DNA of 64,000 bases from Otatea glauca (lineage: Eukaryota; Streptophyta; Magnoliopsida; Poales; Poaceae), in assembly GCA_036346275.1 (NCBI GenBank), contig CM070723.1, positions 27,782,176 to 27,846,175 on the forward strand. The letters run 5' to 3'. Below are positions 11,313 to 22,447 of this stretch, one piece after another (position 1 is the first letter of the stretch; each line of letters begins with the position of its first letter). The notes under the pieces are model-generated. The model made no database searches, had not been told where the DNA came from, and saw only the letters and a program-made list of their open reading frames with translations. The position numbers were made by a program, and so were the translations under genes.

Positions 11313-12999
11313 AATGGCAATCAGGGGGGGGGGGGTGAATGATCCCAAATAAAATTTCCCCAACTCAAAGTACTCCAAACACTCTTGCAATAAAAATCTA
11401 AAGCACCCAAATATTTTCGTTCAAACTGGTGCTTCTCATATTCGCACACCCTCCAAAACCCAGAACAATTAGACAACTATGTGTACCCCTAGCTTGCATG
11501 GATAAGAACCATGAATCATATGAGGGTTTTTTTTAATCACAATCCTGGTTGTCAAGTGTCCAAACAAAAGAGGAATCAATTCAAAAGACTTCTTTTCTAA
11601 AAGAGATAAAGCTAAAATACCAAAGTCTATTTTCAGAAAAGTTAAAGCAGATTTTCAGAAATTGTCCTCAGTTGGAACAGGTGGTTGGTGAGTTTCTGTT
11701 GCTCTAACATTTTTGGGAATTTTTGTCCCTGTGAGAAGTAGATTCGTGAAACACTCCACCAAAATTCACCTCAGAAAGCTTTGTAGAATAAGAATGAAAA
11801 ATCAAGCAATACAGAAGATCAGGAACTTCGACCAGAAAGTTTGAGGCTCGGTTTTCACTTCATAGATCTCAAACGGTGAAACCAGTGGACTCAAGAAATT
11901 TTATACAGATGTATATATGAGTCCTGCACCTTCTTCAAAATGAATAACTTAAAAATGATTTTTATATATTTTTAGAAAAATCAAATACTGATTTCTACGT
12001 GAAGAACAAGTTTTGGACAGATTTGCAAATTGATAAAAAACTTGATCTCTAGTCTATCCAAGGGTGTAAGAAAGATGTAAAACCAAATGAACACCCTTAA
12101 TACATCCTAGAAGAACAGCATTTAGAAGGAGGGGAAGCAAATACAAATTGCATAAATGTAAATTGCAAGAATGTAAGTGCTGAATTTAATTGCGGAATTT
12201 AAGTGCATAATGTAAATTGCGTAATTTAAATGCGTAATGTAAATGCACAAAGAAAAGAAATGATTTGAGGAAACATTTCATTTCTGGAAGGAGAGGTTAC
12301 AAAGCCTCACATTCATGTGGGCAAAGCTCAAAGGAGCATTAAAAACCTCAAAACCTTCAAGGGGAGGAGGCTACCCCTCCACCCCTATTTATACTACTCT
12401 TGGGCCACCTACCACCCTTGGATGAGTACCTCAACCCTAGAGCACTCATCTAAGGGCTAGGATTAACCCACACACACAGCCATGCAAGGGCTAACCCAAA
12501 ACCCACACACATACCGGTTTTTTGCACGGTTCTCAAAGCATACTATCTAGACCCGCTAACCTATCAACTAGACCTCAATCCAACGGCCCTCATTGATCCA
12601 CGCGGCATCTAGCTAGCATCATGTCATTTCCTTGTCTTCTTGACTTGCCCGGACTCCGTCTCCGATCATCTTCCGGCGATCTCCCAACCGTCTGGACCTC
12701 CGACGCTCTTCGCCTAGTCCCGGTCATCCTCCGCCTCACCATGACCTAGCACTGTCGCCCTGCAACCATCAAAAACAAGGAAACACATCACATAGCAATG
12801 CCCACAATGATATGCAATAAACCCATCCAACTCATCACTACCGCGCCCATACGACCGGTACTGCCACTCTTGGCAGAGACAACTCAAATTACTGGATTTT
12901 GAAAATCAGTCCAAATCAAACTCAAACTTGAGCACACCTTGCTCAAATAAAGTCAAATACTCATCCCAAACATGGATGGACCTCCACATGGTCCTTCCA
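11313..12999 (-). repeat. SirA 3' LTR
   Basis: About 1.69 kb. The right edge (CA at 12999) abuts a PPT on the minus strand. The left edge carries a run of 12 G followed by TGAAT, the same arrangement as at the edge of the SirC LTR (38310). Positions 12150-12245 hold short degenerate repeats of the form TGCGTAATGTAAA. No coding region seen. Confidence 0.65.
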
Positions 13000-14844
13000 T
13001 CTCCCCCTTGATGAGTATATTGACAAACAACACAAAAGGCATAAATTTGAGTTTGAATGAGAGAAAAAGAAAGCAATTTGATTGCAAAGCCAAACTTGGT
13101 CCAGAGAGAAAGATATAAATCATGACCAAGTTGGCAGAAAGTATTTAGAGCAAGACCATGAAAAGAGCAAGTTTTCCACAAAAGCTCTAAAAACCAATCG
13201 TAAGTGCCAAATGTGATTATGATCCACAAAAAAATAGCAAAGATTTACAAAGATCATAAGAACCAACAAGCTTTCACATTTTTATCTCTCTGTTTTTTAA
13301 TGATGCCTTTTCTACATTTTCTCCCCCTTTTGGCAATATAGGCATCAAAATGGAATTTCTCCCTCTTTTTATGTATGCTAGAAATGCAATCGAAAGAGCT
13401 TTGAAGATTATCCAATTGATCAAAATGGAAGGATATTACACCAAGCTTGTCAATTTAAGAAGATGACTAAACTAAGACATATCCAAGTGCAAATACGAGC
13501 TTAGTTTTGAATATATCATTTTTAGCAAGATTTGACAAGTGCAATACTTAGCTTTAGTTTCAAAAATAGAAGAATAGCCACTCTAAGGATCAAAAGGAAA
13601 ACCTAGAGTTCAACCTACTCAACACTTTGGGGAATCTAGAAGAGCATACAAGGTCCTTCAGGCTCATTTATCACTTAATGCAAATTTTGATTCATCATCA
13701 TACAAGACATAGCGGGGTGCAAATGTTTGACATTATTTGTATTCTTTACCCACATATGTCTTTGTTTTTAATTTATTTACATTTTCTTTTGACAACCAAT
13801 TGACTCAAGCCGTATGCGACCATCTCAAGATGAACTCTTAAGAGGATGGTCTAGGTCAAACACGATGTATTCCAAGTTCATCCCAAGTGCAATGGGAAGC
13901 GGTCTTGTAAATGAAAGGTGTTGAGTCGTATGTGCACAAGAAGAGTCAATTTTGTTTAATTTTTATTTTTAGCACAATGATTTATGAGCAATTGAAGGAC
14001 TCTAGCATGGATCAAACTAGTTTCACCCAAGTTGCTATAGGGACTCTAGAGAACTCCAAAATTTCTCAAATTATGGCACAAACCTCTAGAGAAGAAACCT
14101 AGCAAGTAAAAGCAACAAGTTTTATCAAGTTTTTCATTTAAGGCTTATTTCATTTTTAAGCTTAGCAAGTTAAATGAACTTGGACATATCTAAGCTAGTG
14201 ATTTCCTCCATATGATGTAGCATGGTGTATAGCATGAAGAAGAAATCAATTGCATAATAAAAAAAGCTCATTAAACAAGAAATGCAGTCTATATGAAATG
14301 CACGAACAGATTCCCAAACTCCCCCTCAACAAATGAATCAATTTTAAGCTCAGATCTGGTTAATGTTGAGTTATTATCAAGATTAGGCATAAAGAAAACC
14401 CGAATGAACTCAATAATAACCAGAAAAACAGAATGAGGAGAAGAAGTCGAGAAACTGCAAAACTGGATGGCTATTGAGCATAGTTAAGATAGAAGAGACT
14501 CACTACGGCTCAGACTCGCTCTTATCTTCCCCAGAGACTGACATAGGGAAGCTGACTCTAGATCTCAACTAAGGAGTGCACACATACACTGTCTACCTAG
14601 GAGGCCCAATACCTGCTAGACTTATAAGACTGTGAGGGAACTCAACCTAGAGAGAAAAGAGAACAGCTAATCACGCATGATAGCAACCTAAAGCACAAGA
14701 TAAGAGGTCCATGCAAGGCATGCCAGAAGTCTAAGTGAGTGAACTCAACTCAAGAAGACAAGCCCAAAGTCACCCAGAAGAAACACAAAGAAAAGGAAAG
14801 CTGGAAGAAAACATATAATACATAATATACAAACCAGCTCCCCC
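13000..14844 (-). other. SirA post-pol region with repeated PPT motifs
   Basis: Non-coding stretch between RNase H and the 3' LTR. GGGGGAG-type purine tracts on the minus strand occur near 13001-13008, 13321-13330, 14318-14326 and 14830-14838. The one at 13001 directly precedes the LTR and is the likely working PPT. No envelope-like or other ORF of substance is seen. Confidence 0.6.
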
Positions 14845-16456
14845 TCACGAGAGGCCGTAAGGGCTCACGACTCCAAGCTCACTCCTCAAGACAACAAATC
14901 TGGAGCTATCCAAAGGCTTGGTGAAGATATCGGCTAACTGAAGATCACTCTCTACGAACTGAAGCGCGATATCTCCCTTCTCCACATGGTCTCTAAGGAA
15001 GTGATATCTAATATCAATGTGCTTGCTCCGGGAATGTTGCACTGGGTTTTTAGCAATGCAAATAGCATAAGTGTTGTCACAGAAAAGTGGCACACTCTCT
15101 ATCTCTAACCCAAAGTCCCGCAAGGTCGTTCTCATCCAGAGAACCTGGCTACAGCAACTGGCTGCAGCAACATACTCGGCCTCAGCAGTGGACTGTGCAA
15201 CCCTAGACTGCTTTCTAGATGACCAAGAAACAAGAGAAGTGCTAATGAATTGGCAAGTGCCAGAAGTGCTCTTCCTATCTATCCTACAGCCAGCAATGTC
15301 TGCATCGGAAAAGGCTCGAAGGGATAGACAAGAAGAAGAAGAGTACCAAATACCATAATCAGTGGTAGCACGAAGGTACCTGAAGATGCGCTTGACCGCC
15401 TGGCGGTGGGAGGCGCGAGGAGAAGCTCAAATCGGGCGCATGGACACACAAATAAATGTATGTCCGGCCTCGAAGCAGTGAGATATAGGAGAGAGCCAAT
15501 CATGCTCGGAACTCCTTCGATCGGCAAGAGCTCACCATCCAAAGTAGGAATTCTTGAACTCCGTGCCATTATCACTGCAGATAGCTCGTAATGCACTTGG
15601 GAGCTCAATAGATAACCTCTTGACTAAACCCACAAGTGAGAAAAGTCTCATCCTTCGAGGCCATGAAAAACACCCAAGAATACCTCGAAAAATCATCAAC
15701 ATTGACAAGAACATACCACTTCTGACCACTGACTGCACTCTAGCTGGACCAACAGTGTCCATATGTAAAAGCTGTCCTGGTGCATCAGTCATCACTACAG
15801 TGACTGGAGGATGAGAAGCAATAATCATCTTGCCATGTCGGCAAGGAGAGCAAACTAAGTCTTTGACCATCTTGAGTTTGGGCAAACCCCGAATGAGATC
15901 GTGGCTGCTAACTCGGGTCAAATGATCAAAACCAATGTGACCAAGTCTCCTATGCCAGAAGGAGAGATCACGGGACTTAGAAGCAATCAAACATCGAAGA
16001 GATTCTCCAGAAGAAGCAGAAAAATCAACACGAAAGACTCTCCCAAATCTAGAAATCCCGCAAACTAACCCTCCTGATGAATAAAGGATTCTACAGGCAT
16101 TACTCTTGAAGCTTACCTCGAAAGAGTCATCGATAAGCTGAGAAACAGAGAGCAGATTGTTTTGCAGCTCTTACTAAGGCAACATCTTTAAGAATGAAAT
16201 TTTGGTTAATGCAGATGGTACCTTTAGCAATGACTCTACCTGAAGAAGCATCCCCGAAAGTGATCAACTCATCACCCGGGGCTCGGACTAGGGAAGAGAA
16301 CCATCGAGAATCTCTGGTCATATGACGAGAACAACCGGAGTCGATAATCCAAACATCTCCCTTCCCCATCCGACGAACCTGATCAAGACATAAGAGAGAA
16401 AGATGACTCTGTACTGGGATAGAGTGAAGACTTGGGAACCCAATACTGAACCACAC
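14845..16456 (-). pseudogene. SirA pol: protease, integrase, RNase H, with RT deleted
   Basis: In order on the minus strand: protease with DSGCSRHMT near 16340-16350, GAG-pre-integrase motif (FWHRRLGHIGF) near 15960, integrase core up to SDNGTEF near 15545, then the tail of the RT region (IEGVPSMIGSLLYLTASRPD) near 15450-15540, then RNase H (AKNPVQHSRSKHIDIRYHFL, then DIFTKPLD) to 14845. The RT palm with its YVDD box and the integrase C-terminus are missing, so an internal deletion lies near 15540. Several frameshifts are also present. No functional polymerase could be made. Confidence 0.8.
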
Positions 16457-18896
16457 GACGCCTCAGAGTATCAGCCACAGAAGAAGACTGGACTCGAGTG
16501 TCTCTCTGTCGTTTACCCTTAACATGATCAGTAGCAACTCTAGTAGATGATCTAGGAGCTGGAACTGGGTTAGCCCGCCGTGATGCAAAAGCAAGACCAT
16601 CCCAGTGAGGCTTCCTAAATCTCCTACTAGAAAACACCTCACGCCGCTGATATCTACCTCGATGGGAAAAACGAGGAATATCAAAAGGACGACGAAAAGA
16701 CTGTCTATGAACAGCTCCAAGACTAAAACTCGAAGAACCAGCATGAAAACCGAGTCCTGGACGCTGCCCAAAAACAGGCGACTCTCTAACCTGTCTAGAA
16801 GCAGTGTGTACCTTAGGAGCACTCAAAGTCTGGGGAAGACCCTGCATACCCCTAAGAGCAGCAACACGCTCACGCCGAGTGATCTTGGTGCGCCTGAGGC
16901 AGAAATCTACTAGGTGACCATCCTTCTTACAGAAGGTGCATGTGTACTTCGCCTTGCTAGAGACAGAAGCAACAGGAGTAACACCCTTCTGGTCAGAAGT
17001 CCTATGGACAACCCCAGCAGACCTAAACACGGTGGTGCTCACTCTGGGAGCAACCACAATCTCACCACTCTTGGAACCGCGCACAATGGTGGGAGGATGC
17101 GCCCGAGCGTGCTCCAAGGGATCAAATCCTAGACCTTGATTGAATCTACTAATCTTGGATTGGTCTAGAATAAGATTGAGCTTCTTCTTTGCTCCAACAA
17201 ACTTCTCGAGAGTGCTCATAAGATACTGGCAATCTCGAAAGAAAGAAGCACAAGAATTACAGGGGGAAGGAGAGGAAGAAGAAGAACTAGAAAGAGAAAG
17301 AGAAGATCTCTAAGCACGTGCTTTTTGTTCCCCTAGCACGGCTGCCTCAATCTTGAGGGCCTCACAAGAAACGCAAGGAGCATCTCTAATCCTAAGGGTT
17401 TGGTCTTTTAACTTCTTCCTAAGCTCGACATGGATTTGATCCACATCATCCTTAACCCCAACACACAGCAGGCAACCAGTTTTTGACTTAACTAGTAAGT
17501 CCTTAGAAAGTTGATCACACTTGATATTCAAAGCATCATTGTCAAGTTTTAGTTGCCTACAGCCCTCACATGAGCTGACTGGGTCCTTAGAAGCATGCAA
17601 TTCAAGTTCATCATTTCTAGCAGATAGCTTTCTAAGGTGTTCGCTCATGGCATCAATTTCGGCAAGCAATTTAGGGCATTTAGCACAAGAAGGAGTAGAG
17701 TGAGCATTAAAAAAACTTGCATCTAGTGGAATAACATCAACAGAATTATCGCTAGCATTCTTCAACTTAAGACTATCTAATTCAGTCAACACACTATCAT
17801 GCATAGTCCTTAAGTTCTCCAACTCCACAAGAATAGCATCACATAAAGAGCAATCATCAGTGACTCGGCAGGAAGAAGATCTAAGAGAAGCTAACTCCCG
17901 AGTCAAGGTACCTACTTCCTTATCAAGCTCCGTACACCTAGCTCTAGCTCTAGCATGAAATTTTCCTAGTTTACAGAAAGCTTCGTTGAGCTGGTCATAG
18001 GAGGATACCTCATCCGAGTCGCTGTAGAGCTCGGAGTCGCTGTAGAGCTCGGAGTCGCTGATGCCGTTGGCGTCGGCCATGAAGCACATGCCGAAAAAGT
18101 CGTCGCCGCCCTTCTTCTCTTGCGGTTCATCCTCGCCCTCGTCGCTCCATGTCTCCGTGTCGGAGAGGTTAATGTCGTCAAGCGCGGCAAGGACGCGGTG
18201 GAAGAGCTTCTTGTTCTTGGAGAAGTTGTGGTACTTCTTCTCACGCATCGGCTCACGAACTGGAGGCTTCTTGTTGCTGTTCTTGTCGATGTAGTCGTTC
18301 TTTGCCGAACCGCCGGCATCGTTCTTAGCCTTCTCCAGTTTGGGGCAGTTTGCTCGAATGTTGTTGGGGCCACCACACTCGAAACAGGTGATCATCCCAC
18401 CTCTCTTCCTCTCTCTCACTCTCTTGTATGCATATGAAAATTTGCGAGCAAGAAGAGCAAGCTCATTTTCTGGAAATTTTTCCAGTTGGTCATCGCTTAG
18501 CTCGCAAAGGGCGGAGAGAGAGAAACCAACAGAAGAATCAGAAAGAGAGGATCCAATGGGATCGGTGACCAAAGCCATCGACTGAGACTTCGTCTTCCGC
18601 GAGACGACGTCGATCTCATGAGTCTTGAGGTGGGAATAAAGCCCGTCAAGAGTCAAAGTCGACAGGTCAGTGGTGTCCTTGATGGTGGTCACCTTCATCT
18701 CCCAAACGTGCAAATCGAGTGCGGTCAAGAAATGTCGAGCATTATCCGAGTCAGGGTATATACAACCAACTGCTCGAAGATCGCTCAAGATCTTGGTAAA
18801 ACGTCCGAAGCACTCATCAAGACTCTCACCAGCGTGTTGTTCAAACTTGTTGAACTCACGCTTGAACTGGTCCTGCCTCACGGTCTTGATTTGAGT
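16383..18896 (-). pseudogene. SirA gag (Sirevirus type), N-terminus lost
   Basis: One continuous frame from 18896 to 16383 with a single TAG at 17312-17310. Domains in order: UBN2-like gag core (IKTVRQDQFKREFNKFE), knuckle CFECGGPNNIRANC, an acidic repeat of ELYSDS, a long heptad-rich coiled-coil section with Cys pairs (about 17330-18000), then a second knuckle C-TF-C-KKDG-H-LVDF-C near 16930, then an Arg/Ser-rich tail. This long two-knuckle gag is typical of Sireviruses. The N-terminal part was replaced by copia B integrase. Confidence 0.8.
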
Positions 18897-19490
18897 GAAC
18901 GCAGCTGTCTCTAGAGCGAAACCCCAGAAGGATAATGGCAGATTTGTTTGGCTCATCATTGACCGAACCATATCTAATAAAGTTCGGTTTCGTCGTTCGG
19001 ACACGCCATTCCATTGAGGCGTTCCTGGCGGAGTAAGTTGCAGAACGATTCCACATTGCTTTAGATGATCACCAAACTCTTGGGTCAAGTATTCGCCACC
19101 ACGATCTGATCGTAAGTGTTTTATTGATTTGCCAAGTTGATTTTGTACTTCGTTTTGAAACTCTTTGAACCTTTCAAAAGTTTCAGATTTATGCCTCATT
19201 AAATAGATATATCCATATCTACTAAAATCATCGGTAAAAGTTACAAAGTACTGAAACCCACCCCTAGCAATCGAGCTCATTGGTCCACATACATCTGTAT
19301 GTACTAGGGCCAATAACTCACTCGCTCTCTCACTAAAACCTGTGAAAGGGGCTTTTGTCATCTTGCCAAGTAAACAAGATTCACATGTTTCAAAATCAAA
19401 TGAGGTTAGAAGTCCATCACCTTGGAGCTTCTTCATGCGCTTCTCATTTATATGACCTAAGCGACAATGCCATAAAAAGGTAGGGTTCAA
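17310..19490 (-). CDS. Chimeric ORF: copia B integrase fused in frame to SirA gag
   Basis: An uninterrupted 726-codon frame. Residues 1-198 are a copia GAG-pre-integrase and integrase core (WHCRLGHI; CESCLLGKMT; HTDVCGPM; RSDRGGEY; WNGVSERRN). Residues 199-726 are Sirevirus gag with the knuckle CFECGGPNNIRANC and coiled coils. The join is at about 18896, right after the ETAAF motif where copia integrase normally continues with TLNR. The frame is kept across the join. It has no known promoter of its own, so expression is uncertain; it is probably an accident of deletion, but it is the longest open frame in the window. Confidence 0.75.
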   Translation of the reverse strand: MNPTFLWHCRLGHINEKRMKKLQGDGLLTSFDFETCESCLLGKMTKAPFTGFSERASELLALVHTDVCGPMSSIARGGFQYFVTFTDDFSRYGYIYLMRHKSETFERFKEFQNEVQNQLGKSIKHLRSDRGGEYLTQEFGDHLKQCGIVLQLTPPGTPQWNGVSERRNRTLLDMVRSMMSQTNLPLSFWGFALETAAFTQIKTVRQDQFKREFNKFEQHAGESLDECFGRFTKILSDLRAVGCIYPDSDNARHFLTALDLHVWEMKVTTIKDTTDLSTLTLDGLYSHLKTHEIDVVSRKTKSQSMALVTDPIGSSLSDSSVGFSLSALCELSDDQLEKFPENELALLARKFSYAYKRVRERKRGGMITCFECGGPNNIRANCPKLEKAKNDAGGSAKNDYIDKNSNKKPPVREPMREKKYHNFSKNKKLFHRVLAALDDINLSDTETWSDEGEDEPQEKKGGDDFFGMCFMADANGISDSELYSDSELYSDSDEVSSYDQLNEAFCKLGKFHARARARCTELDKEVGTLTRELASLRSSSCRVTDDCSLCDAILVELENLRTMHDSVLTELDSLKLKNASDNSVDVIPLDASFFNAHSTPSCAKCPKLLAEIDAMSEHLRKLSARNDELELHASKDPVSSCEGCRQLKLDNDALNIKCDQLSKDLLVKSKTGCLLCVGVKDDVDQIHVELRKKLKDQTLRIRDAPCVSCEALKIEAAVLGEQKARA

Positions 19491-20807
19491 ATCATTAGGC
19501 CGATGCCTTTTACATTAATGTTATAAACGAGTTTCTTTTTCGAGTTCAAGGACGTACAACCCATCCACCATGGGGCAACGACCATAATACATATAATTCA
19601 AAAATATTGAACAAACAAAGTTCTTTATTCTGAAATCATAACCTTCATGTTCCAAACAAGAAGATGAAATAATGTTTCTACTCAAAGATGGAACAAAATA
19701 ACAATTAATGAGTTCTAAAACTAATCTCAAGGCAAATGCAATGGTATGTGCCAACGGCAAGACCAACAACTCTTGCTTTATTCCCCACGCGAAGATCCAC
19801 TTCTCCTTTTGCCAAGTCTCTACTCTTTATCAGCCCCTGCATCGAATTGCAAATGTGAGCAACCGAACCGGTATCATATACCCATGAGCTGAGTGAAGAA
19901 GTAGCAAGATTAATTTCTATAACATTAATACCTGAAGTGGAAACCACATTTCCATTCTTCTTATCTGCCAGGTACTTTTCGCAGTTTCGTTTCCAATGTC
20001 CTGATTTCTTGCAATAGAAGCATTGGGTATCAGGTTGAGGGCCAACTTTAAGCTTCTGAAGCTTAGTTTTGAGGCTTGCGATCTCATCTTGAGCCTTGCC
20101 CTTACCCTTGCCCTTGCTCTTTCCCGTTCCCCCAGCCTTAGCCTTCCTCTTTTTGAATGCAGTTGTTTTCTGAACCATCATCATATGATTGGGTTTTTTC
20201 TTAATGCTTTCCTCGGCAGCCCATCCCATGTAGCTCGGTTAGGCTCTTCTCCATGCTATTCATATGAAAATTCATAATGAATGGCTCAAAGCTCTGTGGC
20301 AGAGACTGGAGAATAACATCTATGGCCAAACCGAGGCTAAGGGGAAACTCAAGTTTTTCCAATCTCCCGATGTAACCAATCATCTTGATCACATGAGGGT
20401 CGACCGACCGCCTTGACCAATTTACAAGCAAGTAAAAGCTTTGAGATACCATACCTCTCAGCTCTTGCTTGATTCCCAAACATGCCCTTCAAGCCCACAA
20501 TCATATTGTAAGCATCTTGGTCCTCATATTGCTTTTGGAGCTCAGAGTCCATGGTGAAAAGCATGAGACAGCTGACCTCTACAGAAGCATTAACATGTTT
20601 TTCGTATTCAACCTTCAAATTGTGAGGAGCATTTTCGGCTGGTTCATCAGGAATTGGATTCTCTAGAACGTAGTCCTTCTTTTCATGCTTGAGAACAATT
20701 CTCAGGTTGCGATACCAATCAACAAAATTAGTTCCATTAAGTTTTTCCCTTTCCAAAACCGATCTCAAAGCAAAACAAGGTGTAGCAGGAGTAGGAGAAG
20801 GTACCAT
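18897..20807 (-). pseudogene. Copia B gag, protease and partial integrase
   Basis: Gag starts with the ATG at 20807 (MVPSPTPATP). It shows LNGTNFVDWYRNLRIVLKHE, typical of copia gag, and continues after frameshifts near 20370-20480 and 20230. A Lys/Gly-rich stretch precedes the knuckle C-FY-C-KKSG-H-WKRN-C near 20020. Protease follows with WVYDTGSVAHIC near 19875. The pre-integrase and integrase core run from 19490 to 18897 (HTDVCGPM, RSDRGGEY, NGVSERRN). Further frameshifts lie at 19500-19770. Confidence 0.82.
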
Positions 20808-22433
20808 TGAACTACAACAAAAACATGCAAAGATTCTAAGCACTATGTTTATGTAAAAATTTTATAAAACATTTTAATAAAAGACACTCCTATTTTATGT
20901 CCCTATTATAGACACATAGTGAGTATTCAAGATCCATATTCATCAAACACTAGTGAGCTTTGGCATCATTGCTAGAAATTTAATGACATAGGTAAACAAC
21001 ACCTTTGCTAATTACATCTTATGTAACTCTTGTTTGTTGAGTATGAAACAAGTAATGAATGCCTCCGTTAACTTGACTCATGGCCAGGTCAACCTGCCCC
21101 AAGGGCTCACATGAGGGAGGGAGCACTTCCCGTATTCGGGTGCCAATTAAGAAACCTGCCTCATGTGTGTTTTCCTGGACACCAATTGTCTTGTATAGGT
21201 TCCTTCATTACTGAAATCAAATCCCAACCACTTATGTCCTCAAGCCCAAAACCGTTTGGATAGCTTGATTAAATCTACCATTGTTATGCGTGATGTGTCC
21301 AACACATCCCTATCATCTATTAAGATAGCCATTGATATACTACTTTGGCAGTCATATCAATAATGATCTAAATTCTTGATAGGTGCAACAATTGGATGCA
21401 CATTTTGATTTAAAAATTTAACTATAGGGATGAACAAAATCTACTAAGAACATGGCATCACATGCAATGAGCATAAAGAAAATAGCAAGGATTAAACACA
21501 CATCCACAGAAAATCAAAATAAGCTGTGAAATAGCATGGCCCTTAGCATTAAGATCTCCATCATCATGCTTGTTTGTTCACCTTGCCACCTTGCTTGATT
21601 TGTCCACCTAGCCACCTTGCTTGATACCATAGTCTTCATCTTTATGGATGCAACACCTTACAACTTTTGATAATGAAATTTACATGAGGGTTTGAAGCAT
21701 CACAAGTCGACACGCAGGTCGTTATACAATTTAAATAGCCTTATGGCTTGACACGGCACGCAGGCCATGTGGAAATTACATGCATCACATACACATAGTC
21801 CATACTATTTCACATAATTCCCTGCAAAAACGAGTTAAACAAAAGCAACCGTACGACTCTGGGGTCCGAGGGGTAGAGCCCCTGGCGGCGGTCAGCAGGC
21901 GGGTCGAGGGCAATGCCCATGGAAAAAAATTTTAGAGGCATGTCTTCTGTCATGGGAAAACACCCTCAAAATTTCCATGGATCAAACAGATTGACCCAAT
22001 CCGATCTAATATGATTGGCTTGGTCCCATATGGTTACGTTTCAGAAACCCTGATGGCGGTAACCCGACCGGTAAGGGTAACGTCGTACCATGAACGGACT
22101 CACACAAATCAATATTGAATCGGTTTGCGCTTTCCATGTATCAACTAGATTGACCCAATCCAACTCAATCTGATTGGCTTGGTCCCATATGGATACGTTT
22201 CAGAAACCCTGATGGCGGTAACCCGACCGGTAAGGGTAACATCGTACCATGAACGGACTCACCCAAATCAAGATTGAGTCGGTTTGCACTTTCCTCAAAC
22301 CCTAAACCGATCGATCTCATCGATGGCTGCCGTCACCAACTCATCACATGAACCGGCTGAACATATAATAGATCCAATCTACTAACCTCACACATCATAT
22401 GTGCAACATCCAGATCATAAAACTATACGAGAT
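20808..22433 (-). other. Copia B 5' leader
   Basis: A 1.6 kb untranslated leader, unusually long for a copia element. No ORF of note. It contains the 159 bp tandem duplication at 21973-22290. Confidence 0.6.
21973..22290. repeat. 159 bp tandem duplication
   Basis: Two head-to-tail units, 21973-22131 and 22132-22290, differ at about a dozen positions. Each carries GGCGGTAACCCGACCGG. A tandem duplication inside the copia B leader. Confidence 0.9.
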
Positions 22434-22446
22434 GGCTCTGATACCA
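22434..22446 (-). other. Copia B primer binding site (tRNA-iMet)
   Basis: The minus strand reads TGGTATCAGAGCC one base after the LTR end. Confidence 0.93.
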
Positions 22447-22447
22447 C

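Larger units (their letters stand above)
11313..18896 (-). mobile_element. Sirevirus-like copia SirA, 5' truncated
   Basis: A minus-strand Ty1/copia element. In its direction: gag (from 18896), protease, integrase, an RT/RNase H remnant, several PPT-like motifs, 3' LTR. The 5' LTR and gag N-terminus are gone; the sequence joins copia B directly. Sirevirus features are the two-part gag with a long coiled-coil region, two zinc knuckles and repeated GGGGGAG motifs after pol. It was inserted in the G1 pol C-terminus. Its left edge is set by comparison with the G3 pol sequence and is accurate to a few bases. Confidence 0.8.
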
